64,000 bases of DNA, taken from positions 124,001 to 188,000 of the forward strand of contig NZ_SJZI01000052.1 of the NCBI RefSeq assembly GCF_004337505.1, in the 5' to 3' direction. Of this stretch, positions 40,367 to 49,009 are shown piece after piece. Position 1 is the first letter of the stretch. Each line of letters opens with the position of its first letter. The position numbers were made by a program, and so were the translations under genes. The stretch comes from Flaviaestuariibacter flavus. GTDB lineage: Bacteria; Bacteroidota; Bacteroidia; Chitinophagales; Chitinophagaceae. Below the pieces are notes generated by a model, which worked only from the letters and a program-made list of their open reading frames with translations, was not told the DNA's origin and did not search any database.

Positions 40367-41485
40367 TTACTTTTTCGGCGCCGGGGGCGTTGTGGTGTAG
40401 ACCGCACCTTCCTTAAGGTTCTGCTGGCCTTCGGTTACGATGCGCTCGCCGGGTTGCAGCCCCGAGCGGATGATGATGCCACTGCCTGCGGGGCGTCCGG
40501 GTTCCACCTTGCGCTGCAGGGCCTTGCTGCTGTCGCCGGCAACATACACGTAGAATTCTCCGAGCTGCTCCACGAGCGCTTTGGCAGGGATCACGATACC
40601 GCGCGTGCCGCCGGTGTTGCGTACCCGCACGGTGGCGTTCATGCCCGGGCGCAGCAGGCCTTTCGGGTTGGCAAAAAGCAGGCGTGCTTTCAGGGTCCCG
40701 GTCTGCGGGTCCACACCACGGTCCAGCAGGGCCAGGCGGCCGGGCACCGGGTACAGGTCATCGCCAAAGGCCAGCAGGAAGGTGCTGTCGGCCGCTCCTT
40801 TTTGCTGGAGCGTCGTAAAGCGGAACACATCTTTCTGGTCCACGTTGATATCAACCGCTATCGGGTCGTTGGTGGATACGGTATTCAGCAGCGTTTGCCC
40901 GGCTACCACCGCCGTTCCCGATTTTACCTGCGAGATGCCGATGGTGCCGGTGAATGGAGCGCGGATAACCGAAAAGCTTACGTTGGCCCGCATGGCGGCC
41001 ACTCCGGCGCGGGCGGCAGCCACCTGCTTGCGGGCTGCTTCCAGCGCGGCGTCGGCATAGTCTACCTGCTGCTTCGCCACCGCATCCTGGCGATCCAGCT
41101 CGTGGTAGCGGTCGGCGTCTTTCTGTGCCTTGAGCAGGTTCGTTTCCTGCACCTGCTGGGCCGCGACAGCGCCCTGCAGGTTGGCGGCGTACACCTGGCG
41201 GTCGATGGTGTACAGGGTCTGGCCCTTGGTCACCACGTCACCATCCCGGAAGTGCACACCGGTGATATAGCCGCTCACCTGCGCGGTGAGGCGCACCTCG
41301 TTGAGCGCGGTAAGGGTGGCGGGGTACTCATCGAAAAAAGTAGCGTTCCCTTCCTGCACGGTATCGATCCGTACAAATACGGGTGGCGGCGCCACGGCGG
41401 CGGCAACCTTGTGTTCGCCGCAGGCACTCAGCAGGGCGGCGGAAGCAAGCAGGAGGGAGGAAAGCGTAAGAGCGGTCGTATTCAT
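40367..41485 (-). CDS. RND efflux periplasmic adaptor (membrane fusion protein)
   Basis: 372 residues; lipoprotein signal (LLLASAALLSACGEHK). Typical MexA/AcrA layout: lipoyl-like half EVRLTAQVSGYITGVHFRDGDVVTKGQTLYTID near 65, coiled-coil hairpin about 100-170 (QDAVAKQQVDYADAALEAARKQVAAARAG), second lipoyl half IRAPFTGTIGISQVKSGTAVVAGQ, then beta-barrel and membrane-proximal domains to GLQPGERIVTEGQQNLKEG. It bridges the permease and TolC. Fifty bases upstream of the permease and 27 downstream of the tolC-like gene. Confidence 0.95.
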   Translation of the reverse strand: MNTTALTLSSLLLASAALLSACGEHKVAAAVAPPPVFVRIDTVQEGNATFFDEYPATLTALNEVRLTAQVSGYITGVHFRDGDVVTKGQTLYTIDRQVYAANLQGAVAAQQVQETNLLKAQKDADRYHELDRQDAVAKQQVDYADAALEAARKQVAAARAGVAAMRANVSFSVIRAPFTGTIGISQVKSGTAVVAGQTLLNTVSTNDPIAVDINVDQKDVFRFTTLQQKGAADSTFLLAFGDDLYPVPGRLALLDRGVDPQTGTLKARLLFANPKGLLRPGMNATVRVRNTGGTRGIVIPAKALVEQLGEFYVYVAGDSSKALQRKVEPGRPAGSGIIIRSGLQPGERIVTEGQQNLKEGAVYTTTPPAPKK

Positions 41486-41512
41486 AAAATGCGTTGATGG
41501 AGGAGTTGTTGG

Positions 41513-42826
41513 TTAATAGCTGTATTGACCGAGTGCGCGCTCGGCGTCCACTTTGGCCGAAAGCACGGCGTTAAGGGCGTTGAAGTAATTGATCTGGGCG
41601 GTGTGCAGGTCGGTTTCGGCGCTGATGACTTCGAAATAGGTTTTGATACCGGCCCGGTATTGCAGTTGCAGCACTTCAAAGACGTCGCGCGCCAGCTGCA
41701 CATTTTCCTTGATGGCCCGGTAATTCGCCAGCTGGCCCTGGTAGGCGGCGAGCGCGGTGGCAAACTGGCTGCTCACCGTGTTCCGGACGTTTTCGATTTC
41801 GAAGTCGGTGCGGGCCAGCGACAGCTGCGCGGTGCGGATAGCGGCCTTGCGGCGACCTCCCTGGAAGATGGGCAGCGCGGCGCTGATGCCGAAATAGGAA
41901 TTCGGGAAATTGTCCGCATACAGCTTACCGATCTGGTTGTTCAGGTAATTGAGGTTATAGACGGCGCTGGCCGACACCGCAGGCAGGTAGCTCCAGCGCT
42001 GGTAGCGCAGTGCCGTTTCCTGGAGACGACGCTGGGTGCTCAGTTGCTGGAATTCGATCCGCTGTGCCGCGTCGGGGCGCTGCAGGGTGTCGAAGGCGAT
42101 GTCGCGCTCGAGGCGGGCGCTGTCGTACGCAATGGCGAGCGGCGCGCCCTCAGGGTATCCCAGCAGGCTGCGGAGCACCGCGATCCGGCCGTCGAGTGCC
42201 GTTTCATTGGAGCGCCGTAGCGCCAGTGCGTTGTTGAGCGCGATCTGCGCGCGCTTGTAGTCGGTCTTGTCCGACACACCGCTGCGGTAGCGCTGGTAAG
42301 CGTCGTTATAGCTCTTTTGGAGGCGTGCGATGTTCTCGTCGGTCACACGCACCTGTTGCTGCGTGGTGAGGATGTCGTAAAATGATTTGCTGACGGCTAC
42401 CGCGAGGTCGATCTTACGCGCCGACGTTGCCTGGCGTGCCTGCAAACGCAGGTCGCCCTGGCTGCGCAGGGCCAGCAGCACATCGCGGTTGAAGAGCGCC
42501 TGGTTGAGATACAGCTGGCCCGTAGACGAATTGGCGGTGCCTACCGGTACCGGGCTCCCGTTGAAGACGCTTGTAGGCCGCTGGAAGTTGTGCTGCAGGC
42601 TCCAGGCCGCGCCTACCTGCGGGTACCAGTCGGCGAGGCGTCCACGGATATTGGCCGCCGTGATTTCTTCGTCGGTAGCGGCGCCGGCGATCAGCGGCTG
42701 GTGCGTGAGGGCATAGCGGATACATTGGTCGAGGCTGGCGGGCGCGGCAAAAGAATCGCGCGGTTGCTGCGCATAGGTGGCCGCTGCCCCGGTGAGGGCA
42801 ATAAGAAGGAGGACGATCTTTTTCAT
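41513..42826 (-). CDS. TolC-family outer-membrane efflux protein
   Basis: 437 residues with signal peptide (MKKIVLLLIALTGAAATYAQ) and the internal duplication of OEP proteins: helices with TDEEITAANIRGRLADWYPQVG in repeat 1 and QETALRYQRWSYLPAVSASAVYNLN ... YFGISAALPIFQGGRRKAAIRTAQLSL in repeat 2. It forms the outer-membrane channel of the tripartite pump encoded by the next two genes. First structural gene after the AraC regulator, 64 bases away. Confidence 0.95.
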   Translation of the reverse strand: MKKIVLLLIALTGAAATYAQQPRDSFAAPASLDQCIRYALTHQPLIAGAATDEEITAANIRGRLADWYPQVGAAWSLQHNFQRPTSVFNGSPVPVGTANSSTGQLYLNQALFNRDVLLALRSQGDLRLQARQATSARKIDLAVAVSKSFYDILTTQQQVRVTDENIARLQKSYNDAYQRYRSGVSDKTDYKRAQIALNNALALRRSNETALDGRIAVLRSLLGYPEGAPLAIAYDSARLERDIAFDTLQRPDAAQRIEFQQLSTQRRLQETALRYQRWSYLPAVSASAVYNLNYLNNQIGKLYADNFPNSYFGISAALPIFQGGRRKAAIRTAQLSLARTDFEIENVRNTVSSQFATALAAYQGQLANYRAIKENVQLARDVFEVLQLQYRAGIKTYFEVISAETDLHTAQINYFNALNAVLSAKVDAERALGQYSY

Positions 42827-42890
42827 TCGAAAAATCGGTTTCAGTTTAAAAAGCGCAAGCGATCGTTAAGGCTGTTTCCGGCGGTGGCCA

Positions 42891-43691
42891 TCACACCCGT
42901 GAAGGCGCGGTTCCAAAGGCCTTCTTGAAGGCAAAGGAGAAGTGCGACAGGTCTTCGAAGCCTACTTCGAGGTAGACATCGGAAGGCTTTCGCCGCTTGT
43001 CGTGAATGAGGTGCCAGGCCTGCTCCAGCCGTTTCTGCTGCAACCACCGGCTTGGCGTGGTATGGAAGGTCTTTTCAAAGTCGCGTTTGAACGTGGCGAG
43101 GCTGCGGCCCGTGAGGTAGGCAAAGCGCTCCATGCTGACGTTGAAATGAAAATGACTGTGCATGAACTCTTCGAGGTTGATCTTGCCCGGCTCGGTGAAG
43201 TCGAAGAGCACATCTTTCAGCCAGGGCTGCGTGCGCAGCAGGATGAGCACCGCTTCGCGCACCTTCACCTCCAACAGCGGGTCGTTGGCGGCCGTTTCCA
43301 TGTCGAGGTAGGGCTGGAGGGAGCGGAAATAATTCCCGTAAAGTTCATGGGCCTCCAGCTTCAGCATCGGCGGTCCTTCAAAATTGCCCGAGGCTTGCAG
43401 GCCGAGCTCATGGCTCATGCGGCGCAGGGTTTCCTGGTCGAGGAGCACGCCGAAAGCCTCGAAGGCCCCGCCGGCCGGCGGCTGCTTTACAAAGCGGGCC
43501 AGGTGGTTGCGGCGGCTGAACCGGAAGTGACCCGGCCCAAACACATAGCTCTCCCGCCCGTCCTGCACGGTGAGCTCCCCCGACACCTGCAGGATAAAGC
43601 GGTGGTCGGGGATAAAGTGCTCGCCTTCGTGGCTCATGTTGGTGTAACAGGAGCTCATAATGCGGGAGATCTTGGTTTCGTTCGCGGCCAT
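42891..43691 (-). CDS. AraC-family regulator, probable controller of the efflux operon
   Basis: 266 residues. N-terminal ligand/dimerisation half (FGPGHFRFSRRNHLARFV), then a double helix-turn-helix (FAYLTGRSLATFKRDFEKTF; PSDVYLEVGFEDLSHFSFAFKKAFG), with the family ending 'F..P...' as GTAPSRV. The arrangement and the motif SLATFKRDF resemble the ExsA-like group that regulates effluxes in Bacteroidetes. It is co-directional with and immediately upstream of tolC-adaptor-permease, so regulation of that operon is a reasonable inference. Confidence 0.9.
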   Translation of the reverse strand: MAANETKISRIMSSCYTNMSHEGEHFIPDHRFILQVSGELTVQDGRESYVFGPGHFRFSRRNHLARFVKQPPAGGAFEAFGVLLDQETLRRMSHELGLQASGNFEGPPMLKLEAHELYGNYFRSLQPYLDMETAANDPLLEVKVREAVLILLRTQPWLKDVLFDFTEPGKINLEEFMHSHFHFNVSMERFAYLTGRSLATFKRDFEKTFHTTPSRWLQQKRLEQAWHLIHDKRRKPSDVYLEVGFEDLSHFSFAFKKAFGTAPSRV

Positions 43692-43755
43692 GGATTGGTT
43701 TCTGCTGCAAAGGTGCGGGGAATCAACCGGTGCTGCTTTGCTGTAAAGCTCATTT

Positions 43756-43763
43756 TAACTTTG
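43756..43763 (+). promoter_or_regulatory. Candidate -7 box upstream of the GH20 gene
   Basis: TAACTTTG is a perfect TAnnTTTG match in the 261-bp gap between the divergent AraC and GH20 genes. A TTTG at 43737-43740 is present but only 15 bases away, shorter than usual. If used, the GH20 transcript has a leader of about 180 bases. Confidence 0.45.
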
Positions 43764-43952
43764 TTAAAAAGCTCAGCAGCCTTTCCCCGAAACGTGCCGC
43801 ATTGGTTTCCGGGCGGAAATATCCCGCAGGCTGAGGCCGCAGATCTTCACCCCGGTTGGCTGGAGACTGATAAAAAAAGCCCGCCCATTTCGCGCTACCG
43901 GCACACCGCGCTACATTTATCACTGCTTAACCAGGTACTCCCAACTTCCCAC

Positions 43953-45863
43953 ATGAAAAAACTCTTTGTCTTACTCTTCATCACCCTGGCCCGGCTTCCG
44001 GCTTTTGCCCAGGCCGACTCTATCGCCATCATCCCGGAACCGGTTTCGGTAAAAAGAGGCAATGGTCAGTTCATTCTTCCGAAAAGCATCGTGATCGAAG
44101 CCCCGGCCACGGGTGAACTCCAGAGCACGCTTTCTTTTCTAAAAGAGCGGCTTTCGATACCTACGGGTGCGGAGGTTGCTATTGCTGCAAAGGCGGCTTC
44201 CCCCGCCATCCGGCTGGTTTTGAACAAGCCCGCAGACAACGCGCTTCCGAAAGAAGGCTATGCATTAAGCGTTGCGGCAAAAGGGATCGTCATTCGGGCC
44301 AATGATGCCGCCGGGTTGTTTTACGGGGCGCAAACCCTGGTGCAGTTGTTCCCGAAAGAGATCGAATCGCTTTCGCCGTCGGCCCGCACCCGGTGGTCGG
44401 CGCCCGTGGTCGAGATCCGCGACTACCCGCGCTTTGGCTGGCGGGGACTGATGTTCGATGTGACCCGCCATTTTTTCACGAAGGAAGATGTAAAAAAGTT
44501 TATCGACGGCATGGTCCGGTATAAATACAATATCCTGCACCTCCACCTTACCGACGATGAAGGCTGGCGCATCCAGATAAAAAGCCTTCCCCGGCTTACG
44601 GAGGTGGGTGCCTGGAACGTTAAAAAGGAAGGATACTTCGGAACCTTTTCAAAACCCTCATCCGAAGAGCCGCGCAACTTCGGCGGATTCTATACGCACG
44701 AAGACATCCGGGAGATCGTTCGGTATGCAAAGGAGCGCTTCGTGAATATCCTGCCCGAAGTAGACGTACCGGGGCATAGCCTGGCTGCCATCGCATCTTA
44801 CCCGGAACTTTCCTGTACCGAAGGAGCGGACCGGTACGCGGTGCGCTCCGGCGAACCGATCATGGACTGGTCGCGGGGAGCTCCGCCGATCGCGCTGGTA
44901 GATAATACCCTTTGTCCCGCAAACGAAAAAGTTTACGAATTCATGGACAAAGTCATTACGGAAGTAGCGCAGCTGTTTCCCTTCGAATACATCCACGTAG
45001 GTGGTGACGAGGCCCCGCATAATTACTGGGAGCAGAATGCCCAGGTGAAGGCGCTCATGCAGCGCGAAGGACTGAAGACAATGCCGGAGGTTCAGGGATA
45101 TTTTGAAAAACGCCTGGAGAAGATCGTGCTGTCAAAGGGCAGGAAGTTCATGGGGTGGGACGAGGTGATGGAAGGCGGTGTGTCGCCGGGCGCGGCCATC
45201 ATGAGCTGGCGCGGAATGAAAAACGGCGTGGAAGCTGCGAGGCAGGGACATGAAGTGGTGATGAGCCCGGCTACGTATGCGTATCTCGACTACATGCAGG
45301 CTGACCCGGTGATTGAAACCCGGATTTACGCCTCGCTGCGCCTGAGCAAGGCATACCAGTTTGACCCCCAGCCCGACACGGTGCGCACGACCAACATCAA
45401 AGGCGGCCAGGGCAACCTCTGGACCGAGCAGGTATACAATCTCCGCCAGGCCCAGTATATGCTCTGGCCGCGCGGCCTGGCAATTGCGGAATCGGTATGG
45501 TCACCGCGGGAGAAGAAAAACTGGAAGCATTTTTTCAGCAAGGTAGAGACCCATTTCGGCCGCTTCGACGAGGCGGAAATCAAATATGCGCCCAGTGCCT
45601 ACGATCCCATTTTTACCGTGACAAAAACGAGGGACAGCCTGGTGCGGGTGGAGCTGAGTACCGAGGTGGAAGGACTGGACATTTATTACAGCTTCGACAA
45701 TTCGTTCCCCGATCGTTTTTACCCTAAATACACTACCGCCCTTACCCCGCCCAAAGATGCCGTTATGCTGAAGGTGGTAACCTACCGGGGCAAAAAGCAG
45801 GTGGGCCGTTTCAACAACATGCCGGTGGAGGAGCTGAAGCGGCGGGCGGGACTGAAGAAATAG
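43953..45863 (+). CDS. GH20 beta-N-acetylhexosaminidase
   Basis: The frame runs from 42942 across the antisense AraC gene; the ATG at 43953 gives a signal peptide (MKKLFVLLFITLARLPAFAQ) and 636 residues. An N-terminal GH20b domain (SIAIIPEPVSVKRGNGQFIL ... YGAQTLVQLFPKE) is followed by the catalytic barrel: GLMFDVTRHFFTKEDVKKFI, NILHLHLTDDEGWRIQIK, the catalytic Asp-Glu pair in HVGGDEAPHNYW near residue 350, and WTEQVYN. A C-terminal beta domain (LSTEVEGLDIYYSFDNSFPD) resembles CHB_HEX_C. It removes terminal GlcNAc/GalNAc from chitin oligomers or glycans in the periplasm. Confidence 0.95.
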   Translation: MKKLFVLLFITLARLPAFAQADSIAIIPEPVSVKRGNGQFILPKSIVIEAPATGELQSTLSFLKERLSIPTGAEVAIAAKAASPAIRLVLNKPADNALPKEGYALSVAAKGIVIRANDAAGLFYGAQTLVQLFPKEIESLSPSARTRWSAPVVEIRDYPRFGWRGLMFDVTRHFFTKEDVKKFIDGMVRYKYNILHLHLTDDEGWRIQIKSLPRLTEVGAWNVKKEGYFGTFSKPSSEEPRNFGGFYTHEDIREIVRYAKERFVNILPEVDVPGHSLAAIASYPELSCTEGADRYAVRSGEPIMDWSRGAPPIALVDNTLCPANEKVYEFMDKVITEVAQLFPFEYIHVGGDEAPHNYWEQNAQVKALMQREGLKTMPEVQGYFEKRLEKIVLSKGRKFMGWDEVMEGGVSPGAAIMSWRGMKNGVEAARQGHEVVMSPATYAYLDYMQADPVIETRIYASLRLSKAYQFDPQPDTVRTTNIKGGQGNLWTEQVYNLRQAQYMLWPRGLAIAESVWSPREKKNWKHFFSKVETHFGRFDEAEIKYAPSAYDPIFTVTKTRDSLVRVELSTEVEGLDIYYSFDNSFPDRFYPKYTTALTPPKDAVMLKVVTYRGKKQVGRFNNMPVEELKRRAGLKK

Positions 45864-45931
45864 TCGCGGCAGCCGGGCACGAGGTCGCTGCTTCATCTGG
45901 CCGGGCTATCTTTCAGAAAACGTCTGCCTGC

Positions 45932-46189
45932 TTAGCATTCCGAATAATCCGACCGGAAGATCCCGTTGATGGCGATCACTTCGTTGAGGGCGATGCGTTC
46001 ACCGCCGGTGATGCGGAAGGCCGTCCGGTCGGGCGCTGTTTTATCTTCTTCCACATCGGTGATGGTGCCTTCCATACGCGTAAGCCCGGCGCGGTCGAGC
46101 AACAAGCTGGCTTTTGTTTTTGATTGTTGAATGCCGGAGACAATGTTTTTCAGCTCGTCCAGGCTGGCAAAGGTGAGTCGGTGGTCCAT
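45932..46189 (-). CDS. Hypothetical small protein (85 aa)
   Basis: MDHRLTFASLDELKNIVSGI begins a helix, followed by a beta-rich portion (LLLDRAGLTRMEGTITDVEE, TAFRITGGERIALNEVIAIN). No signal peptide or membrane helix. The GTITDV/ALNEVIAING pattern suggests a small RNA- or ligand-binding barrel such as a Rho-N/Sm-like fold, but that is speculation. Real coding is supported by codon bias and a clean start. Divergent from the superoxide dismutase gene. Confidence 0.65.
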   Translation of the reverse strand: MDHRLTFASLDELKNIVSGIQQSKTKASLLLDRAGLTRMEGTITDVEEDKTAPDRTAFRITGGERIALNEVIAINGIFRSDYSEC

Positions 46190-46306
46190 AGCTCAGGTTT
46201 TACAGATATGATCAAATAGAAATCAGCGGTAGCAGTAAAAGCCACAAGCATCGTACCGGCCGGTATTGTCCGGATTAAAGTAACTTATGCTTCAAAATCC
46301 CGCACT

Positions 46307-47035
46307 ATGGATCGCAAAGCCTTCCTCCAAAATGCATCGATCCTCGCAGGCGCTTCCATCCTTCCTGCTTCCAGCGTCTTTGCCCATCCCTTCGAACCTG
46401 GTGGCGGCGGCCTTGACCGGCTGACGGATGCACAGGGTAACTTCATACTCAACCCGCTGCCGTACAGCGAAAGCCTGCTGGAGCCTTCCATGGATGCCGA
46501 GACGCTGCACCTGCACCACACCTTTCACCACGGCGGCGCGGTGAAAGCGGCCAACAAAGACCTGGAGATGATCCGCAGGGCGATGGATGAAAACAACCTC
46601 GAAACGGTAGACTACTGGACCCGCAAACTGGCTTACCATTTCTCCAGCCATGTGCTGCACACGATCTTCTGGACGAACCTCACGAACAGGAAAACAGAGC
46701 CGAGGGGCGAACTGCTGCGGGAGATCGACACGCACTTCGGCTCTTATGACCGGCTCAAAGGTTATATCGCGCAAACGTCGAAGAACGTGGATGGCTCCGG
46801 CTGGGGCATTCTCGGTTACCAGCCCTATGCGCGCAAGCTGACCGTGCTGCAATGCGAGAAACATGAAAAGCTTACCCAGTGGGGCGTCATTCCGCTGCTG
46901 GTGATCGACGTGTGGGAGCACGCCTACTACCTCAAATACAAGAACAAACGCAGCGACTTCGTGGACGCGCTGTTCCCGATCATCAACTGGGATAATGTGG
47001 CGGAGCGCCTGGAAGTAGCTAAGAAACTGGTGTAA
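46307..47035 (+). CDS. Fe/Mn superoxide dismutase with export signal
   Basis: 242 residues. The SOD domain is complete: first ligand region ETLHLHHTFHHGGAVKA, second in HFSSHVLHTIFWTNL, GSGWGILGYQP, and the DxWEHxYY motif VIDVWEHAYYLKYKN with the last two ligands. Unlike cytosolic SODs it starts with DRKAFLQNASILAGASILPA, a Tat-like leader (RK rather than RR) ending at ASSVFA, so periplasmic localisation is likely. It converts superoxide to peroxide and oxygen; metal cannot be told with confidence. It follows a divergent small gene and ends 30 bases from the convergent LytTR gene. Confidence 0.92.
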   Translation: MDRKAFLQNASILAGASILPASSVFAHPFEPGGGGLDRLTDAQGNFILNPLPYSESLLEPSMDAETLHLHHTFHHGGAVKAANKDLEMIRRAMDENNLETVDYWTRKLAYHFSSHVLHTIFWTNLTNRKTEPRGELLREIDTHFGSYDRLKGYIAQTSKNVDGSGWGILGYQPYARKLTVLQCEKHEKLTQWGVIPLLVIDVWEHAYYLKYKNKRSDFVDALFPIINWDNVAERLEVAKKLV

Positions 47036-47065
47036 ATATCTCCCTGGTTATCGCTGAGGGCCGGC

Positions 47066-47794
47066 CTACTCCATACCATTTAGCAATTTATAAAATGCCT
47101 CGGCGTAGGTGTCGCTAATGGGGATCAGCTGTTCGCCGATCCGGATCCGGTTCTTTTCGATGTGGTCGATCTTGTCGATCGCCACCAGGAAGGAGCGGTG
47201 TACACGGGCAAACCCGCGGGCGGGCAGCATATCCTCGAGCCGCGCAAAATTCAGCAGCGTCATGATGGCTTCGTCCCGGGTGTGTATCCGCAGGTAATCC
47301 TTCATGCCTTCTGCAAACAGGATATCCCGGGTCGCGATTTTTTGGATACGGTGGCCCACTTTCAGAAAGATGTGTTCCTGCCCGTCTTTGGGTGCCGGTG
47401 TTGTTTCCTTCGGTTCCGGCCCGGGCCGCCCGCTTTGTTCCTGGTACAGGCGCAGTACACCCTTGTAGAATCGTTCGAACAAAATGGGCTTCAGCAGGTA
47501 ATCTTTCACCTCCAGCTCAAAGGCTTTCAGCGCATACTGGTCGTAGGCAGTGGTGAGGATGATCATCGGCTTCGGGTTCAGCATCGGGATGAAGCTGAGC
47601 CCGTCGAGGTCGGGCATGCTGATGTCGAGGAAGAGCAGGTCGGGCCGCGACTCCCGGATGGCGCCCGCCGCTTCCAGCGGGCTCATAAAGACGCCCTTCA
47701 GCTCCAGGAAGGGCACCTTGGCGATGTATTCCTCCAGGATCTCCTGCGCCAGCGGCTCATCGTCAATGATGAAGCAGGTGAGCTTTTCTTTCAT
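47066..47794 (-). CDS. LytTR-type response regulator
   Basis: The ATG at 47794 (MKEKLTCFIIDDEPLAQEIL) is the receiver start; the longer frame overlaps the kinase. 242 residues: receiver with acidic pair DDEP, phospho-acceptor in LLFLDISMPDLDG (Asp 55) and K in KDYLLKPILFERF; C-terminal LytTR DNA-binding domain (FLKVGHRIQKIATRDILFAEGMKDYLRIHT; FARVHRSFLVAIDKIDHIEKNRI). Its start overlaps the kinase stop by 32 bases, so translation is coupled. Probably controls the divergent ABC transporter genes. Confidence 0.93.
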   Translation of the reverse strand: MKEKLTCFIIDDEPLAQEILEEYIAKVPFLELKGVFMSPLEAAGAIRESRPDLLFLDISMPDLDGLSFIPMLNPKPMIILTTAYDQYALKAFELEVKDYLLKPILFERFYKGVLRLYQEQSGRPGPEPKETTPAPKDGQEHIFLKVGHRIQKIATRDILFAEGMKDYLRIHTRDEAIMTLLNFARLEDMLPARGFARVHRSFLVAIDKIDHIEKNRIRIGEQLIPISDTYAEAFYKLLNGME

Positions 47795-48800
47795 GAGGCT
47801 GAGGTTGAAGACCGTGAATGGTAAGCACGACTGTAAAGGTTTCGCCCGTGTTGTGAATTGCCAGGTTGTGCTGACCCGGGTAGAGCAGCGCCAGTCTTTT
47901 CCGGACATTCGGCAAGCCGATACCGCCCGCATCTTCCAGGGCCTTCACGGGTTTGCCGCCCACCGGGTTCTGCACGCTGAAGGTAAGCGTATCGCCAGTC
48001 ACCGCTACCCGCACCTTAAGCTCGCCCGGTGCAAGGCGGGCGGTGCTGTGTTTGTAAGCATTCTCCAGGAGGTGAATGAACAGCAACGGCGCAATGTGGA
48101 TGCCTTCGGCAACGCCTTCAGTGCTCAGTCCGGCCACGGGGCTTTGCCTGTACCGCAGCTGTTGCAGGCTCATATAATCCTGCAGGTATTTCATCTCCCG
48201 CGTCAGCGGCACCGTGGGTGCGTTCGACTCGTAGATCATGTACCGCATGAGTGAAGCGAGCTGCATCACGGCGTCCGGGGCGGTGGCGGCCTGCTTGTAC
48301 ACCAGCGTATGAATGTTGTTGAGCGTGTTGAACAGGAAGTGCGGGTTGATCTGCGACTTGAGGTAGTGCAGCTCGGCCTCCGCGGCCTGCTTTTCCAGCT
48401 GCTCTTTCTTTACGGTGTTGATGAACAGGTTTTCGGTGAACCGTGCCAGCCAGCCCAGGAAGGTAAACGGGAGAACGATCGACAGGAGCGCGACGATATA
48501 ATTATCCAAAAAGCGCGCCGCGGATTCCGGCAGGCGCGGATGCAGCACGAGATACAGCAATGGCGCGGTGAGCAGGATCGCTGCCAGCCGCGAATAGTAA
48601 GGCCGCTTCTTTCCCTTGCCCGGATAACGCGTGAGCAGGATGAAATGAGTATAAAAAACATACAGGCAGGTAAGGACGACCGCCGTGGTCAGGCGCGGCC
48701 AGTACGGACCTTCCTGGCTCAGCTGAAGGGCCGCCATCAGGATAAACAGCGTCCAAAGGACGATGTGTACCACCCGGAATGCCTTTTTGATCCGATTCAT
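47763..48800 (-). CDS. LytS-type membrane sensor histidine kinase
   Basis: Start at ATG 48800 (MNRIKKAFRVVHIVLWTLFI); 345 residues. Four hydrophobic helices in the first 130 residues, then the His_kinase (PF06580) motif ELHYLKSQINPHFLFNTLNN with the phospho-accepting His, and an HATPase region (LLFIHLLENAYKHS; GGIGLPNVRKRL). This family pairs with LytTR regulators, and such a regulator follows directly. The signal is unknown; small membrane-active compounds are a common theme for pairs next to ABC exporters. Confidence 0.93.
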   Translation of the reverse strand: MNRIKKAFRVVHIVLWTLFILMAALQLSQEGPYWPRLTTAVVLTCLYVFYTHFILLTRYPGKGKKRPYYSRLAAILLTAPLLYLVLHPRLPESAARFLDNYIVALLSIVLPFTFLGWLARFTENLFINTVKKEQLEKQAAEAELHYLKSQINPHFLFNTLNNIHTLVYKQAATAPDAVMQLASLMRYMIYESNAPTVPLTREMKYLQDYMSLQQLRYRQSPVAGLSTEGVAEGIHIAPLLFIHLLENAYKHSTARLAPGELKVRVAVTGDTLTFSVQNPVGGKPVKALEDAGGIGLPNVRKRLALLYPGQHNLAIHNTGETFTVVLTIHGLQPQPHERKAHLLHH

Positions 48801-49009
48801 AGGGCAAAAGTATCCGATCCTGCTACACGGGGCCGGCCTGTTCGACTGTGGACGGCTTCCGGTCTGCGAAACACCGGTTCGGATCTGCCGGTGATCCGGC
48901 AGGGGCGAAGGAGGCACTCGTCGATTTCTTCCCGGCACCGGCATATCTCATTTTCTCCTGCGGACCGGCACGCGTTGCTTTGTAGCGAACGAATTTCTAA
49001 ACCTACATT

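Noticed and set aside
42942-43952. N-terminal extension of the GH20 frame across the AraC gene
   Set aside because: The first 337 codons are antisense to the AraC coding region; the signal peptide begins at 43953.
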